From NCBI GenBank assembly GCA_019429255.1, contig JAHYIY010000006.1, forward strand, positions 56,042 through 120,041: a stretch of 64,000 nt of DNA, in the 5' to 3' direction. Origin of the DNA: Desulfuromonadales bacterium (GTDB lineage: Bacteria > Desulfobacterota > Desulfuromonadia > Desulfuromonadales > Geopsychrobacteraceae). This document shows, one piece after another, positions 17,817 through 26,397 of the stretch (positions are counted from its first letter, which is position 1; each line of letters begins with the position of its first letter). The notes under the pieces are model-generated. The model was not told where the DNA came from and did not search any database. It saw only the letters and a program-made list of their open reading frames with translations. A program made the position numbers and the translations under genes.

Positions 17817-18728
17817 CTAACCAAATACCGACCAGTCCATCCGTTGCGCCAGGGCCTGCACTGCTTCGGTGCCCAGCAGTGAGTTCCCTTGTGCGGTCAG
17901 CCCGGGTGACCAGACGGCAATGGCTGCTTTTCCCGGGACAATCACCAGAATCCCTCCACCGACCCCGCTTTTTCCGGGCAAGCCGACCTTGTAGGCAAAA
18001 TCCCCCGAAGCGTCATAGTGACCGCAGGTGATCATCAACGCATTGATGCGTCGCACCCGATCCGGGGAAATCAGCTGCGGCACGCCCGGAGCGTTGATTA
18101 AAAAACGCCCGGCCAAAGCCAGCTGACGACAACTCATTTCAATAGCACATTGATGAAAGTAGGTTCCCAGGGTCAGCTCCGGCTCATGGGTAAGATTATT
18201 AAAGCTGCGCAGAAAATGGGCCAGGGCAAAGTTGCGGTGGCCGGTTGTTTTTTCGGAAAGGGCTACCGCTTCGTTAATGTAGATATTACCATCATCGGCA
18301 GCGTACCTGATAAAATTGACCAATTCAGCCAGGGTTTCCGCCGGGGAGCTGCTCGCCAGAATTACATCAGTAACAACAATGGCGCCGGGATTGATGAAGG
18401 GATTACGCGGTATTCCCTGTTCCCGTTCAAGCTGCAGAATCGAGTTAAAGGCGTTGCCTGAAGGTTCTCTGCCGACACGTTCCCACAATTTATCGCCAAC
18501 CATGCCCAGAGCCAGGGCCAGGGTAAAGACTTTCGAGATGCTCTGAATCGAGAAGGGAATTTCTGCATCACCAACAGTGTAGTGCTTGCCATCGGCCAGA
18601 GCGACGGCCAGGCCAAAATGGCCGGGATCAACAGACGCCAGTTCGGGAATATAGGTAGCTACCTCACCGCGGTCGCTGCGGGCTGAAATGCTGGTGTGGA
18701 TCTGGTTGAGAATTTCCTGAACCGACAT
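17817..18728 (-). CDS. glsA: Glutaminase
   Basis: Hydrolyses glutamine to glutamate and ammonia. At 303 residues it matches the serine-dependent glutaminase family. The SxxK catalytic pair lies in [16 protein letters not shown] (about 61-70), followed by [20 protein letters not shown] and, near the C-terminus, the GKSGVGGGI oxyanion-type segment. It is transcribed away from nrdA and stands alone. The family is secure; its metabolic role (ammonia release, acid resistance or glutamate supply) is not shown. Confidence 0.94.
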   Translation of the reverse strand: MSVQEILNQIHTSISARSDRGEVATYIPELASVDPGHFGLAVALADGKHYTVGDAEIPFSIQSISKVFTLALALGMVGDKLWERVGREPSGNAFNSILQLEREQGIPRNPFINPGAIVVTDVILASSSPAETLAELVNFIRYAADDGNIYINEAVALSEKTTGHRNFALAHFLRSFNNLTHEPELTLGTYFHQCAIEMSCRQLALAGRFLINAPGVPQLISPDRVRRINALMITCGHYDASGDFAYKVGLPGKSGVGGGILVIVPGKAAIAVWSPGLTAQGNSLLGTEAVQALAQRMDWSVFG

Positions 18729-18895
18729 GGATCAACCCTTTTTCTGTGCGAGGTCAATGGGGGTAGAAAGACAGCGAACTGTACTCTACGGGGCAAGAGG
18801 GTTTGAGGTCAATTGCAAGTTGATGTCTGTGAGTTCATGTTGCGCTATGGTTTGGCCGGCAAGGGAGGACTTCAGGAAATATAACAAATTTAGTC

Positions 18896-18952
18896 TTCAA
18901 GTATTGTCTATATTGTGTATAATTCAAAACCCAGCACCACAATATATTGTGT
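18896..18952 (+). promoter_or_regulatory. nrdAB promoter with NrdR boxes
   Basis: A perfect TATAAT -10 box lies at 18918-18923, with a weak TTCAAG -35 match at 18896-18901. Overlapping and flanking it are two NrdR-box-like 16-mers: 18937-18952 (CCACAATATATTGTGT, one mismatch from a perfect palindrome) and 18903-18918 (only its right half, TATATTGTGT, is good). Spacing is about 34 bp centre to centre, slightly longer than the usual 31-32. Repression of nrdAB by NrdR when dATP is plentiful is the expected logic. The nrdR gene is not in this window. Confidence 0.72.
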
Positions 18953-18981
18953 TTGTAGTCATTACAGGAGGTTCTACGCTT

Positions 18982-21261
18982 ATGGCAAAACGTTATCGAG
19001 TCATCAAGCGGGATGGCGAATCCGCCCCCCTTGATATCGCAAAAATCCGCAAGGTGATTCAGTGGGCTGCCGAAGGGCTGGATATCAATCCGATCAAACT
19101 CGAATCAAGTCTCGGACTGCATTTTCGCAACAATATGACCACGGGTGAAATTCACGAAACGGTGATCGAGACCTCCCTGCGGCTGACCTCCATCGAGGAA
19201 CCTGACTGGCGCATCCTGGCAGCGCGCCTGAAACTGGTGGATTTTTACAAGCGAGTTCATATTGCCCGTGGCATTCCCTACGAATACCGCTATCCAAGCT
19301 ATTGTGCGACGGTAAAAAACTTTGTCGACAAGGGGATCTATTCACCAGTGCTGCTGGAAAAATATTCCGACAAGGAGCTGCACAAGGCCGGTCAGTTTTT
19401 GAAGCAGGAATACGACTACGATTACGACTATGCCGGTATCAGCCTGCTGATCAAGCGCTATATGCTCGAATACGATAACCAGGTGATTGAAATGCCGCAG
19501 GAGGCATTACTGACCATCGCCCTGCTGATCGAGCAGAACCAGCCTTCGACGATCCGGTTACAGCGGGTGCGCGATACCTACACCATGCTCGCGCGCCGCA
19601 AGATTTCTCTGGCAACACCGATCCTCATCAATCTGCGCCGACCCAACGGCAATCTGTCCAGTTGCTTTATCACCGCTTTTGATGACGATACCAACAGCAT
19701 CTTTCACACCTTCGAACAGGTCGGTCAAATCAGTTCCGGCGGCGGCGGCGTCGGGGTGAGCATCAGCCGCATCCGCTCCCACGGGGCGCGGATCCGTAAT
19801 TCTCTGGGACGGGCCGGTGGGGTAGTGCCCAATATCCGGGTGGTCAATGACATCGCCCTGTATTTTAACCAGGGGGGCAAACGGGCTGGTGCCGTCACCG
19901 TAGCCCTGGATAGCTGGCATCTGGATATTGAGGATTTTCTTGAAATCCAGACTGAGAACGGTGATCAACGGCGCAAAGCTTATGATATTTTTCCGCAGGT
20001 CGTAGTTACTGATCGCTTTATGCGTGCGGTAGAACGCGGTGAGGACTGGTATCTGTTCGATCCCCATGAAATTCGCAGCAAGTATAGCATTGAGTTGGCT
20101 GATCTGTGGGGTGAAGAGTTTGAGACGGCTCTTGATCGTTTGTACCTGGAGGTAGAGGCCGGGCGTATTGAGCTGTTTGAAAAGGTTAACGCCAAATCTC
20201 TGTATAAACAGATCATGAAGGTGCAGATCGAAACCGGCATGCCCTATATTGCTTTTAAGGATACCATCAACCGCGCCAACCCCAATAAGCATGTCGGCAT
20301 CATCCCCTGTACCAATCTGTGTGTCGAATCCTATTCGGTTGTCAAGCCGTCGCTCATCGGGCCACAGCGCTTTGACGGCACAACCCTGTGCCGCGATGTC
20401 GAGCCGGGGCTGGTGCATACCTGCAATCTGGTGTCGATCAATATGGCCAATCTGGAGGACGATGAACTGTCAGCCATTTGTGAAACCTCGGTGCGGATCC
20501 TGGATAACTGTATCGATATTACCGATGTGCCCGTCGCCGAGGGGCAGCGGCATAATGAACTGCTGCGCACCGTCGGCGTCGGGATGATGGGGCTGGCCGA
20601 CTATCTGGCGCGGCGTAATATTCCCTATACTGCAGCGGCGGCGAAGGCGGGTGAAATCGGCGAGGCATTTGCTTATCATTGTACGGTGGCCAGTTGCCTT
20701 CTGGCCGAAGAGCGCGGCGCTTACCCTCTGTATGAGGGGAGTGAATGGGCGCAGGGAAAAATTATCTGTCGCGACCGGCAGTGGTTCAAAGAGCACGGCA
20801 AGCTGGATTGGGACGCCTTATTCGACCGGATTGCCGAACACGGCATCCGCAACAGCCATATCACCGCCATTGCTCCCAATACCAGCAGTTCGATCGTTCA
20901 GGGCTGTACCGCGAGCGTGTTGCCGATCTTCAGCAAGTTTTATATCGATAATAACAGTAACGGTACCGTGCCTATCGTTCCACCCTTTATCAAAGACAAA
21001 CTCTGGCACTATCAGGAGTCAAAACATATTGATCAGCGCGATGTCGTCAATCTGGTCGCCCAATTGCAAACCTGGGTGGACACGGGCATTTCCATGGAAC
21101 TGCTGTTCAACCTCAACAACAATCTGACCGCGAAAGATATTTATGAGACTCACCTGCTGGCCTGGAAAAAAGGGTGCAAGGCGATATACTATACGCGCAG
21201 TATTCAGAAAAACAGTAATCTGATGACAGACAAAGAGGAGTGTGCCTCCTGCGCGGGGTAA
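18982..21261 (+). CDS. nrdA: Ribonucleotide reductase class Ia, alpha subunit
   Basis: Reduces ribonucleoside diphosphates to deoxy forms together with NrdB. The frame is open upstream, but the ATG at 18982 follows AGGAGG and begins MAKRYRVIKRDGE, the start of the ATP-cone allosteric domain (residues 1-90). The catalytic barrel shows SSCFITAFDDD, GGGGVGVSISRIR, CNLVSINMANL and the NTSSSIVQGCTASVLP loop. The C-terminal tail ECASCAG supplies the thiol pair that is re-reduced by thioredoxin or glutaredoxin. 759 residues, full length. It is followed by nrdB after 26 bp, and NrdR-type boxes sit in its promoter. Confidence 0.96.
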   Translation: MAKRYRVIKRDGESAPLDIAKIRKVIQWAAEGLDINPIKLESSLGLHFRNNMTTGEIHETVIETSLRLTSIEEPDWRILAARLKLVDFYKRVHIARGIPYEYRYPSYCATVKNFVDKGIYSPVLLEKYSDKELHKAGQFLKQEYDYDYDYAGISLLIKRYMLEYDNQVIEMPQEALLTIALLIEQNQPSTIRLQRVRDTYTMLARRKISLATPILINLRRPNGNLSSCFITAFDDDTNSIFHTFEQVGQISSGGGGVGVSISRIRSHGARIRNSLGRAGGVVPNIRVVNDIALYFNQGGKRAGAVTVALDSWHLDIEDFLEIQTENGDQRRKAYDIFPQVVVTDRFMRAVERGEDWYLFDPHEIRSKYSIELADLWGEEFETALDRLYLEVEAGRIELFEKVNAKSLYKQIMKVQIETGMPYIAFKDTINRANPNKHVGIIPCTNLCVESYSVVKPSLIGPQRFDGTTLCRDVEPGLVHTCNLVSINMANLEDDELSAICETSVRILDNCIDITDVPVAEGQRHNELLRTVGVGMMGLADYLARRNIPYTAAAAKAGEIGEAFAYHCTVASCLLAEERGAYPLYEGSEWAQGKIICRDRQWFKEHGKLDWDALFDRIAEHGIRNSHITAIAPNTSSSIVQGCTASVLPIFSKFYIDNNSNGTVPIVPPFIKDKLWHYQESKHIDQRDVVNLVAQLQTWVDTGISMELLFNLNNNLTAKDIYETHLLAWKKGCKAIYYTRSIQKNSNLMTDKEECASCAG

Positions 21262-21287
21262 AAAAGTTATATCCAAGGAGAAAATGT

Positions 21288-22325
21288 ATGCAAGCGAAAA
21301 AACTGTTTAACCCGACCGGGGATGATTCCCTGGAGACCCGGCGCATCATCGGCGGTAACAGCACCAATATCTTCAATCTCAATAATGTCCGCTACCAGTG
21401 GGCCAACCGCATGTACCGCAACATGATGGCCAATTTCTGGATTCCGGAAAAAACCGACCTCTCAAGTGATCTTGAACCTTACAAGCATTTGACCGTCGAA
21501 GAGCGTCAGGCTTATGACGGGATACTGTCCTTTCTGATCTTCCTCGATAGTATCCAGACCAACAATCTCTCCAATATTAATGATTTTATCACCGCCCCGG
21601 AGATCAACCTGCTGCTCGCTATCCAGCAATACCAGGAGGCGATTCACAGTCAGAGTTATCAGTATACGGTCGAGTCGATCATCCCGGCAGATCGACGCAA
21701 TTCGATTTACGATAAGTGGCGCTCCGATAAGGTGCTGTTTGAGCGCAACAAATACATTGCCCAGATCTACCAGGATTTTATCGATGAACCGACGCAGGAG
21801 CACTTTTATCGGGCGATTATCGCCAATTACCTGCTTGAGGGGCTCTACTTTTATAACGGCTTCAATTTCTTCTACAATCTGGCCAGCCGCCACCTGATGC
21901 TCGGCACCTCGGAAATCATCCGTTACATCAATCGTGATGAATTGACCCACTGTGTTTTATTTGAGTTGATTGTGCGTGAGATCCGCGAACTGGAACCGGA
22001 GTTTTTCCCTGCCGCCGAGGTTGAAACCATGTTCCGTACCGCTGTTGAGCAGGAAATAGGCTGGACTCGTCACATCATCGGCGATGGTATCCTCGGCATC
22101 AGCGAGGAGACTACCGAGCTTTATACCAAGTGGCTGGCGAACGAACGTTGGACCAAGCTTGGGTTCAGCGGCACGCTATATGAAGGGTACGACAAAAACC
22201 CCTATCTCCATCTGGAAAAACTGGCCGACACGGAAGGGGAAGGGAGCGTCAAGAGCAACTTTTTTGAATCAACCGTCTCGGCCTACAATCAGTCGTCGGT
22301 GCTCGATGGTTGGGATGATTTTTAA
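21288..22325 (+). CDS. nrdB: Ribonucleotide reductase class Ia, beta subunit
   Basis: Makes and stores the tyrosyl radical used by NrdA. All metal ligands are visible: Asp in LIFLDSIQ, Glu and His in QEAIHSQSY, Glu in EGLYFYNGF, and Glu plus His in RDELTHCVLF. The tyrosine four residues after the first His (HSQSY) is the radical position, so this is a true tyrosyl (Ia) protein, not the Phe/Val-type Ic. The ATG at 21288 has AAGGAG upstream; 345 residues. A class Ia enzyme requires oxygen for activation, consistent with the AceE-type complex in suggesting aerobic capability. A strong terminator follows. Confidence 0.95.
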   Translation: MQAKKLFNPTGDDSLETRRIIGGNSTNIFNLNNVRYQWANRMYRNMMANFWIPEKTDLSSDLEPYKHLTVEERQAYDGILSFLIFLDSIQTNNLSNINDFITAPEINLLLAIQQYQEAIHSQSYQYTVESIIPADRRNSIYDKWRSDKVLFERNKYIAQIYQDFIDEPTQEHFYRAIIANYLLEGLYFYNGFNFFYNLASRHLMLGTSEIIRYINRDELTHCVLFELIVREIRELEPEFFPAAEVETMFRTAVEQEIGWTRHIIGDGILGISEETTELYTKWLANERWTKLGFSGTLYEGYDKNPYLHLEKLADTEGEGSVKSNFFESTVSAYNQSSVLDGWDDF

Positions 22326-22396
22326 CGCGGCGGTGCAAAAACTCGCCAACTGCTGAGGTGCAAAATTCAGGGCGCAATACATTGCACCTCGACGGA

Positions 22397-22445
22397 TAAC
22401 AAAGGGTCAGCACCGGTGCCGACCCTTTGTTATGTGCCTTTTTAT
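22397..22445 (+). terminator. Intrinsic terminator after nrdB, likely bidirectional
   Basis: Arms TAACAAAGGGTC and GACCCTTTGTTA pair perfectly over 12 bp and enclose a further self-complementary CACCGGTG core. The hairpin is followed by a T-rich tract (CTTTTTATT). It lies between the convergent nrdB and yceI-like genes and can serve both. Confidence 0.85.
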
Positions 22446-23026
22446 TGTTTTACTGCTGCGATTTCCAGGCCGATTTCTACCGTATCACCAACAACAACCC
22501 CACCGGTTTCCAGTGCGCGGTTCCAGTTAAGACCAAAATCCTTACGGTTTACCTCTCCTGTAGCAACAAAACCGGCGCGTTCGTTGCCCATATGATCCGT
22601 CATTGCTCCAACAAAAGATCCGTTCAGGGTGATTTCTTTGGTCACGCCGCGAATGGTGATATCACCGACAACCCTGATGTTGTCACCGGCGCCCGAGACC
22701 GTCTTGCTGGTAAAGCTGATAGTTGGGTGGTTGGCAACATCAAAAAAGTCATCGCTGCGCAAGTGTTCGTCGCGTTTTTCATCACGAGTGTTGACAGTTG
22801 CAGTGTTGATCGTGGCTGCTGCCGCAGTGAGTGTTTTGGCCACAGGATCAACATCCACACTGCCGGAAAACTCGTTGAATGTTCCGCGCACCTTGAAAAA
22901 CATCAGGTGGTTAACGCTGAAATGGATCTGGCTGTGGGTGGCATCAACCATGTAGGTGGTGGCCGCAACACTGTTGATGGCAAAAAACAAGAATATTGCA
23001 GGAATCAATATGAATATTTTAAACAT
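22442..23026 (-). CDS. YceI-family periplasmic lipid-binding protein
   Basis: A 194-residue secreted protein: signal peptide MFKIFILIPAIFLFFAINSV then AATTYMVDATHSQIHFSVNHL, the standard YceI opening with the lipocalin-like barrel following (VRGTFNEFSGSVDVD, HLRSDDFFDV, IRGVTKEITL). Family members bind isoprenoid or polyprenyl lipids in the periplasm. The ATG at 23026 has AAGGAGAT upstream; longer frames lack signals. Its role here is unassigned; in some bacteria YceI is induced by alkaline pH or osmotic stress. Confidence 0.9.
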   Translation of the reverse strand: MFKIFILIPAIFLFFAINSVAATTYMVDATHSQIHFSVNHLMFFKVRGTFNEFSGSVDVDPVAKTLTAAAATINTATVNTRDEKRDEHLRSDDFFDVANHPTISFTSKTVSGAGDNIRVVGDITIRGVTKEITLNGSFVGAMTDHMGNERAGFVATGEVNRKDFGLNWNRALETGGVVVGDTVEIGLEIAAVKQ

Positions 23027-23189
23027 GAGAATCTCCTTTTGGGGACAGGGCTTATTTATGACTATTATAGTTATGTTTTGGGTCTTTGTCTTCAGCGACC
23101 GGTAAAAATTATCAGTTTTTTTTGGATGACCCGGGAACATTGGTGGTGATTGAATGCGATTCCTCACAAAACCTGTTAGGATAGCTTAT

Positions 23190-23642
23190 ATGAAGACTGA
23201 TAACTTTGATGACATTTTGGAGCAGGTGGTTGACGCGGCGGAAAACGGCTCATTTCAACTTGCCATAACCTTCTTGAGTCAGGCTGGGGAATATGCCAAC
23301 AGTCCGTTGCTGCAAAGCTATCGGGCCTATTGTCTGGCTGGGCTCACGCGTGAGCGCCGGCAACAGCGCGAAGCCGTGATCCTCTGTCAGGAATCGATAA
23401 GGGCTGATTCTGCTAACTCGGTTCACTATCTGCTGCAGGGGCGGATTCTGCTGTTGATGGGGGATCGCAAAAATGCCATCAGGGTCTTCCAGGCAGGACT
23501 TAAGGTTGCGCCGAACCCTAAAATTATCGCTGAGATAAAACGCATCGGGATGCGCAAGACGGCGGTTTTTGAGAAGCTGGATCGCAATCATCCGTTGAAT
23601 GTTTACCTGGGGAAATTGTTCAGTCGCCTGGGATTCAGATGA
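23190..23642 (+). CDS. TPR-like protein, paralogue of the facing gene
   Basis: A 150-residue soluble protein with about three tetratricopeptide-like helical pairs (for example SVHYLLQGRILLLMGDRKNAIRVFQAGLKVAP). Its C-terminus is RNHPLNVYLGKLFSRLGFR. The protein read from the opposite strand just downstream ends RNHPLNRFLGKLLARLGLR and matches along the whole length, so the two are paralogues arranged tail to tail. The ATG at 23190 follows TTAGGA at 7-8 bases. Function unknown; TPR repeats suggest protein-protein contacts. The solitary end of a MITE lies three bases past the stop. Confidence 0.75.
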   Translation: MKTDNFDDILEQVVDAAENGSFQLAITFLSQAGEYANSPLLQSYRAYCLAGLTRERRQQREAVILCQESIRADSANSVHYLLQGRILLLMGDRKNAIRVFQAGLKVAPNPKIIAEIKRIGMRKTAVFEKLDRNHPLNVYLGKLFSRLGFR

Positions 23643-23645
23643 TTT

Positions 23646-23666
23646 GACCCGGTGCTGAACAGATAC
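23646..23666 (-). mobile_element. Solo MITE left end (remnant)
   Basis: On the minus strand it reads GTATCTGTTCAGCACCGGGT, identical to the left terminus of the full elements (closest to copy 4). Nothing else of the element remains. It sits in the 31-bp space between the two facing TPR paralogues, so a deletion involving a MITE probably shaped this junction. Confidence 0.75.
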
Positions 23667-23673
23667 CTGACGG

Positions 23674-24117
23674 CTAGCGCAGTCCGAGCCGAGCAAGGAG
23701 TTTTCCCAGAAAGCGGTTGAGGGGGTGGTTGCGTTTGAGACCAGTCATCACCGGGGGTTTGCGCAGCCCCATCTTGTTTATTTCGTTGAGAAGACGTGGA
23801 TCTTTATTGATTTTGGCCCCCTGGCGGAGAACCTGTACGGCCTTGTCCTTGTCGTCAGTGAGTAGATGGATGCGCCCAAGCAGCAGATAATGGGTGGGAT
23901 TGTCAGGCTCACGGCGGATTGATTCGATGCAGGTTTTAGCTGCAACCTGGGTTCGCCCCTGGCTTTTGGCCAGACAATAAGCAAGATAGCTGCGTACTTC
24001 CGGGATGTTGTGCTGCTCTGCAACCTGGCTGAAGAACACCTGGGCGGAAGGGATGTACCCCTTTTCCACCGCTTCCCTGCCTTTGTTGAGCAGATCATTG
24101 AGCTCATTCGGTTGCAT
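23674..24117 (-). CDS. TPR-like protein, paralogue of the facing gene
   Basis: 147 residues with TPR-type helix pairs: YIPSAQVFFSQVAEQHN, VRSYLAYCLAKSQG, THYLLLGRIHLLTDDKDKAVQVLRQGAKI. It aligns end to end with the plus-strand neighbour, including the YLLxGRIxLLxxDxxxAxxVxxxG block and the shared C-terminal tail RNHPLNxxLGKLxxRLGxR. The conserved basic tail is outside the TPR repeats and may be a docking or nucleic-acid-contacting element. Function unknown. It probably arose by inverted duplication of an ancestral gene. Confidence 0.75.
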   Translation of the reverse strand: MQPNELNDLLNKGREAVEKGYIPSAQVFFSQVAEQHNIPEVRSYLAYCLAKSQGRTQVAAKTCIESIRREPDNPTHYLLLGRIHLLTDDKDKAVQVLRQGAKINKDPRLLNEINKMGLRKPPVMTGLKRNHPLNRFLGKLLARLGLR

Positions 24118-24319
24118 CGGTTACAGAGTTCCTCTTTTTAACGATGTTGTCATTCGTCCATAAACGATCATACTAACTGAATCTGTTCGTTGATACCATT
24201 CTTTATGATAGCCTGGTACCATCAGCTATCTGATGTTTGTATGCGGCGGATTGCTCTTTGATTTTCCTTGGCAAGCCATTAAAATGACCAGATATTTGCC
24301 TTTAGCCTGGAGGAATAGC

Positions 24320-24757
24320 ATGAAAATCGTTAAGGATATTTTGGCTGAAAAAGGTAGCTGCGTGGTCACGATTCGTGAGGATCAAACCATCGAGGAAGCG
24401 TTGGCCTTGCTGGTTAATGTCGGTATCGGGGCGCTGGTGGTAGTCAATAGTGCAAATAAGGTGGCTGGGATTTTTTCCGAACGCGACTGCATCCGTAACC
24501 TGGTAATCCGCAAAGAAACGGTGTTGGGATTGCAGATGAAAGACGTCATGAGCTATCCAGTGCTCTATGTTGACCCTGAACGGACGGTCGATGAATGTAT
24601 GTCGCTGGTCACCGAAAAGCGCTGCCGACACTTACCGGTCATGGTCGATGATAAATTGGTGGGGCTGGTGTCCATCGGCGACCTGGTGAAGGCGACCATT
24701 TCGGAGAAGGAATTTTTGATTCAGCAGTTGACGCACTATATCCAGTCGGGCGGCTAA
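24320..24757 (+). CDS. CBS-domain-pair protein
   Basis: A 145-residue protein made almost entirely of two CBS motifs: VTIREDQTIEEALALLVNVGIGALVVV and SYPVLYVDPERTVDECMSLVTEKRCRHLPVM. The pair forms a Bateman module that binds adenosyl nucleotides such as AMP, ATP or NAD. GIFSERDCIRN is the usual linker signature. The ATG at 24320 follows TGGAGGA. No effector domain is attached, so it may act as a trans regulator; the target is unknown. Its last 4 bp overlap the convergent shikimate kinase gene. Confidence 0.85.
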   Translation: MKIVKDILAEKGSCVVTIREDQTIEEALALLVNVGIGALVVVNSANKVAGIFSERDCIRNLVIRKETVLGLQMKDVMSYPVLYVDPERTVDECMSLVTEKRCRHLPVMVDDKLVGLVSIGDLVKATISEKEFLIQQLTHYIQSGG

Positions 24758-25272
24758 TCGGCGCTGTAAAAATACCGATTCAGGGCTGCTTCCAGGGCTC
24801 CGGCCACCTGTTCGGCGTTGAGGTTGGTGCAATCCTGAGTCAACTGGGCGTACTTTTCGTAGAGGGGCACGCGCTGTTGGTAGAGATGGGCGAGGGTTTG
24901 CCCCTTGCGCATCACCAGGCCGCGCTGACCCATATCGGCCAGGCGTTGTTCAAGGTTGGTCAAAGGCACCTGCAGATAAACGAAAACCCCCTTGCCGGCC
25001 AGGGCCTCCATCCCTCTGGGGCAGTAAATCACCGAGCCACCGGTAGCAACGACGCTGTTTTGTACATCGAGATCGATTAGGGTCTGTTCTTCGATTTCGC
25101 GGAAGTGCGGCAGACCATGCGTATCGATGATCTGTTGCAGGCGTGCACCACAACGTGACTGAATCAGTAGGTCGGTGTCGACAAAATCAAAGCCGAGGCG
25201 TTTGGCGAGGATCACGCCGACGGTGCTTTTGCCGGCACCGGGCATGCCGATTAAAATAATATTATTGTTCAT
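24754..25272 (-). CDS. aroK: Shikimate kinase
   Basis: Phosphorylates shikimate at the 3-hydroxyl in aromatic amino-acid synthesis. The 172 residues show the Walker A loop GMPGAGKSTVG (9-19), the DTD shikimate/Mg site (32-34), HFREIEEQTL with the substrate-binding Arg, and VVATGGSVIY, the Walker-B-like shikimate loop (usually GGG; here GGS). An R-containing lid (LADMGQRGLVMRKGQ) follows. The length is normal. Its 3' end overlaps the CBS gene by 4 bp, and its start lies only 24 bp from the divergent flavoprotein gene, leaving little promoter space. Confidence 0.85.
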   Translation of the reverse strand: MNNNIILIGMPGAGKSTVGVILAKRLGFDFVDTDLLIQSRCGARLQQIIDTHGLPHFREIEEQTLIDLDVQNSVVATGGSVIYCPRGMEALAGKGVFVYLQVPLTNLEQRLADMGQRGLVMRKGQTLAHLYQQRVPLYEKYAQLTQDCTNLNAEQVAGALEAALNRYFYSAD

Positions 25273-25296
25273 CGTTTTTTACCTGAAGGAAAGTCA

Positions 25297-25872
25297 ATGA
25301 AAGTGATTGCCATTAATGGTAGTCCCCGCCCGCAGGGGAATACCAATCTGTTGCTGAAAACTGTCTGTGAGCCCCTTGAAGCGGCCGGGATCAGCACGGA
25401 AATTATTCAGCTGAGCGGAACCAATCTGCGTGGTTGCACCGCCTGTATGAAATGCGTGGAAAACAAGAACCGGCGCTGTATTATCGACTCAGACCCCCTC
25501 AACGACATCCTGCAGAAGATTTATCCTGCCGATGGTGTTGTGCTCGGTTCACCGACCTATTTTGCCGACGTTACCACGGAAATGAAAGCTTTTATCGACC
25601 GCAGCGGTTTCGTCTGCCGCGCTAATGGCCATCTCTTAAGACGCAAGGTTGCTGCCGGTGTGGTTGCCGTGCGCCGCGCAGGCTCCATGCACGCCTTGCA
25701 GACCCTGCAGAACTATTTTCTCATCAATGAGATGATTGTCCCCGGCTCAAGTTACTGGAATATTGCCTATGGACGTGCTCCCGGTGAGGTTGCTAATGAC
25801 ACGGAGGGTATGGATACCATGACCCGCCTCGGTGAAAATATGTCCTGGCTGATGAGCAAAGTTTGTGGTTAA
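25297..25872 (+). CDS. Iron-sulfur flavoprotein (NADPH-dependent FMN reductase fold)
   Basis: A 191-residue flavodoxin-fold protein: the phosphate loop is INGSPRPQGNTNLLL (5-19) and the second FMN segment is GSPTYFADVTTEMKAFIDR. Between them lies CTACMKCVENKNRRC, spaced Cx2Cx2Cx7C, the compact cluster motif of Isf-type iron-sulfur flavoproteins from anaerobes, which carry electrons and reduce oxygen or peroxide. An AAGGAAA site precedes the ATG. A CDGSH iron-sulfur protein follows after 20 bp in the same direction, so the two probably form a small redox operon. Partner and substrate are unknown. Confidence 0.82.
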   Translation: MKVIAINGSPRPQGNTNLLLKTVCEPLEAAGISTEIIQLSGTNLRGCTACMKCVENKNRRCIIDSDPLNDILQKIYPADGVVLGSPTYFADVTTEMKAFIDRSGFVCRANGHLLRRKVAAGVVAVRRAGSMHALQTLQNYFLINEMIVPGSSYWNIAYGRAPGEVANDTEGMDTMTRLGENMSWLMSKVCG

Positions 25873-25892
25873 AGAAAATAAGGAGGAATTGA

Positions 25893-26135
25893 ATGAGTAG
25901 AGCAGAAGACGATCAGTCCATGCCGATTGCTATCACCCTGGAGCCCGGCACCTATTTTCGCTGCACCTGCGGAAAATCTGACAGCCTGCCATTCTGCGAT
26001 GGTCACCATCAGGCGGGAGGGCAGGTACCGATTCGCTTCACCATTACCGAGCGGGAACGGGTGTACCTGTGTACCTGCTGGAAAACCGACAACCCGCCGC
26101 ATTGTGATGGGTCCTGCGGGGTGGCACTACCTTAA
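25893..26135 (+). CDS. Small double CDGSH-type iron-sulfur protein
   Basis: An 80-residue protein with two zinc-finger-like CDGSH modules. The first, CTCGKSDSLPFCDGHH, has the standard three Cys and one His for a 2Fe-2S cluster. The second, CTCWKTDNPPHCDGSC, has Cys where the His ligand belongs, so it may hold an all-Cys site with different redox behaviour. An AAGGAGGAA ribosome-binding site lies ahead. It follows the flavoprotein gene closely and may exchange electrons with it. MITE copy 4 starts 40 bp downstream. Confidence 0.85.
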   Translation: MSRAEDDQSMPIAITLEPGTYFRCTCGKSDSLPFCDGHHQAGGQVPIRFTITERERVYLCTCWKTDNPPHCDGSCGVALP

Positions 26136-26175
26136 TCGGGGGTTATTGCTTCGGCGACAAAACAGTTAAAAGTTA

Positions 26176-26318
26176 GTATCTGTTCAGCACCGGGTCGGGA
26201 ATCCTATGTCAAGGGACGCTTTTCGTCATCCATGACCGCTTTTTGTCGCCGTCCATGGCGACAAAAAACCTTGCCACAGGACCCCCGACCCGGCGCAAGG
26301 ATAGTGCTGAATAGCAAC
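26176..26318 (+). mobile_element. MITE copy 4, short subfamily
   Basis: A 143-bp element from GTATCTGTTCAGCACC to GCTGAATAGCAAC, carrying the short TTTTC variant like copy 1. Arms GGGTCGGG and CCCGACCC pair exactly, and the TTGTCGCC/GGCGACAA hairpin is intact. No 8-bp duplication is present: the left flank is AAAAGTTA and the right flank GCACGCCG, so one side was probably rearranged. Confidence 0.82.
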
Positions 26319-26397
26319 GCACGCCGCGCTGCGCCGTCTTGTCATAAAGCAACTTTTTTAAGTTACTCAGAAGAAGTTACAAAAGTTAAACTCTTAT

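Noticed and set aside
24207..24230. GATAGC/GCTATC hairpin upstream of the CBS gene
   Set aside because: A 6-bp stem with a 12-base loop is too weak to support a regulatory element on its own.
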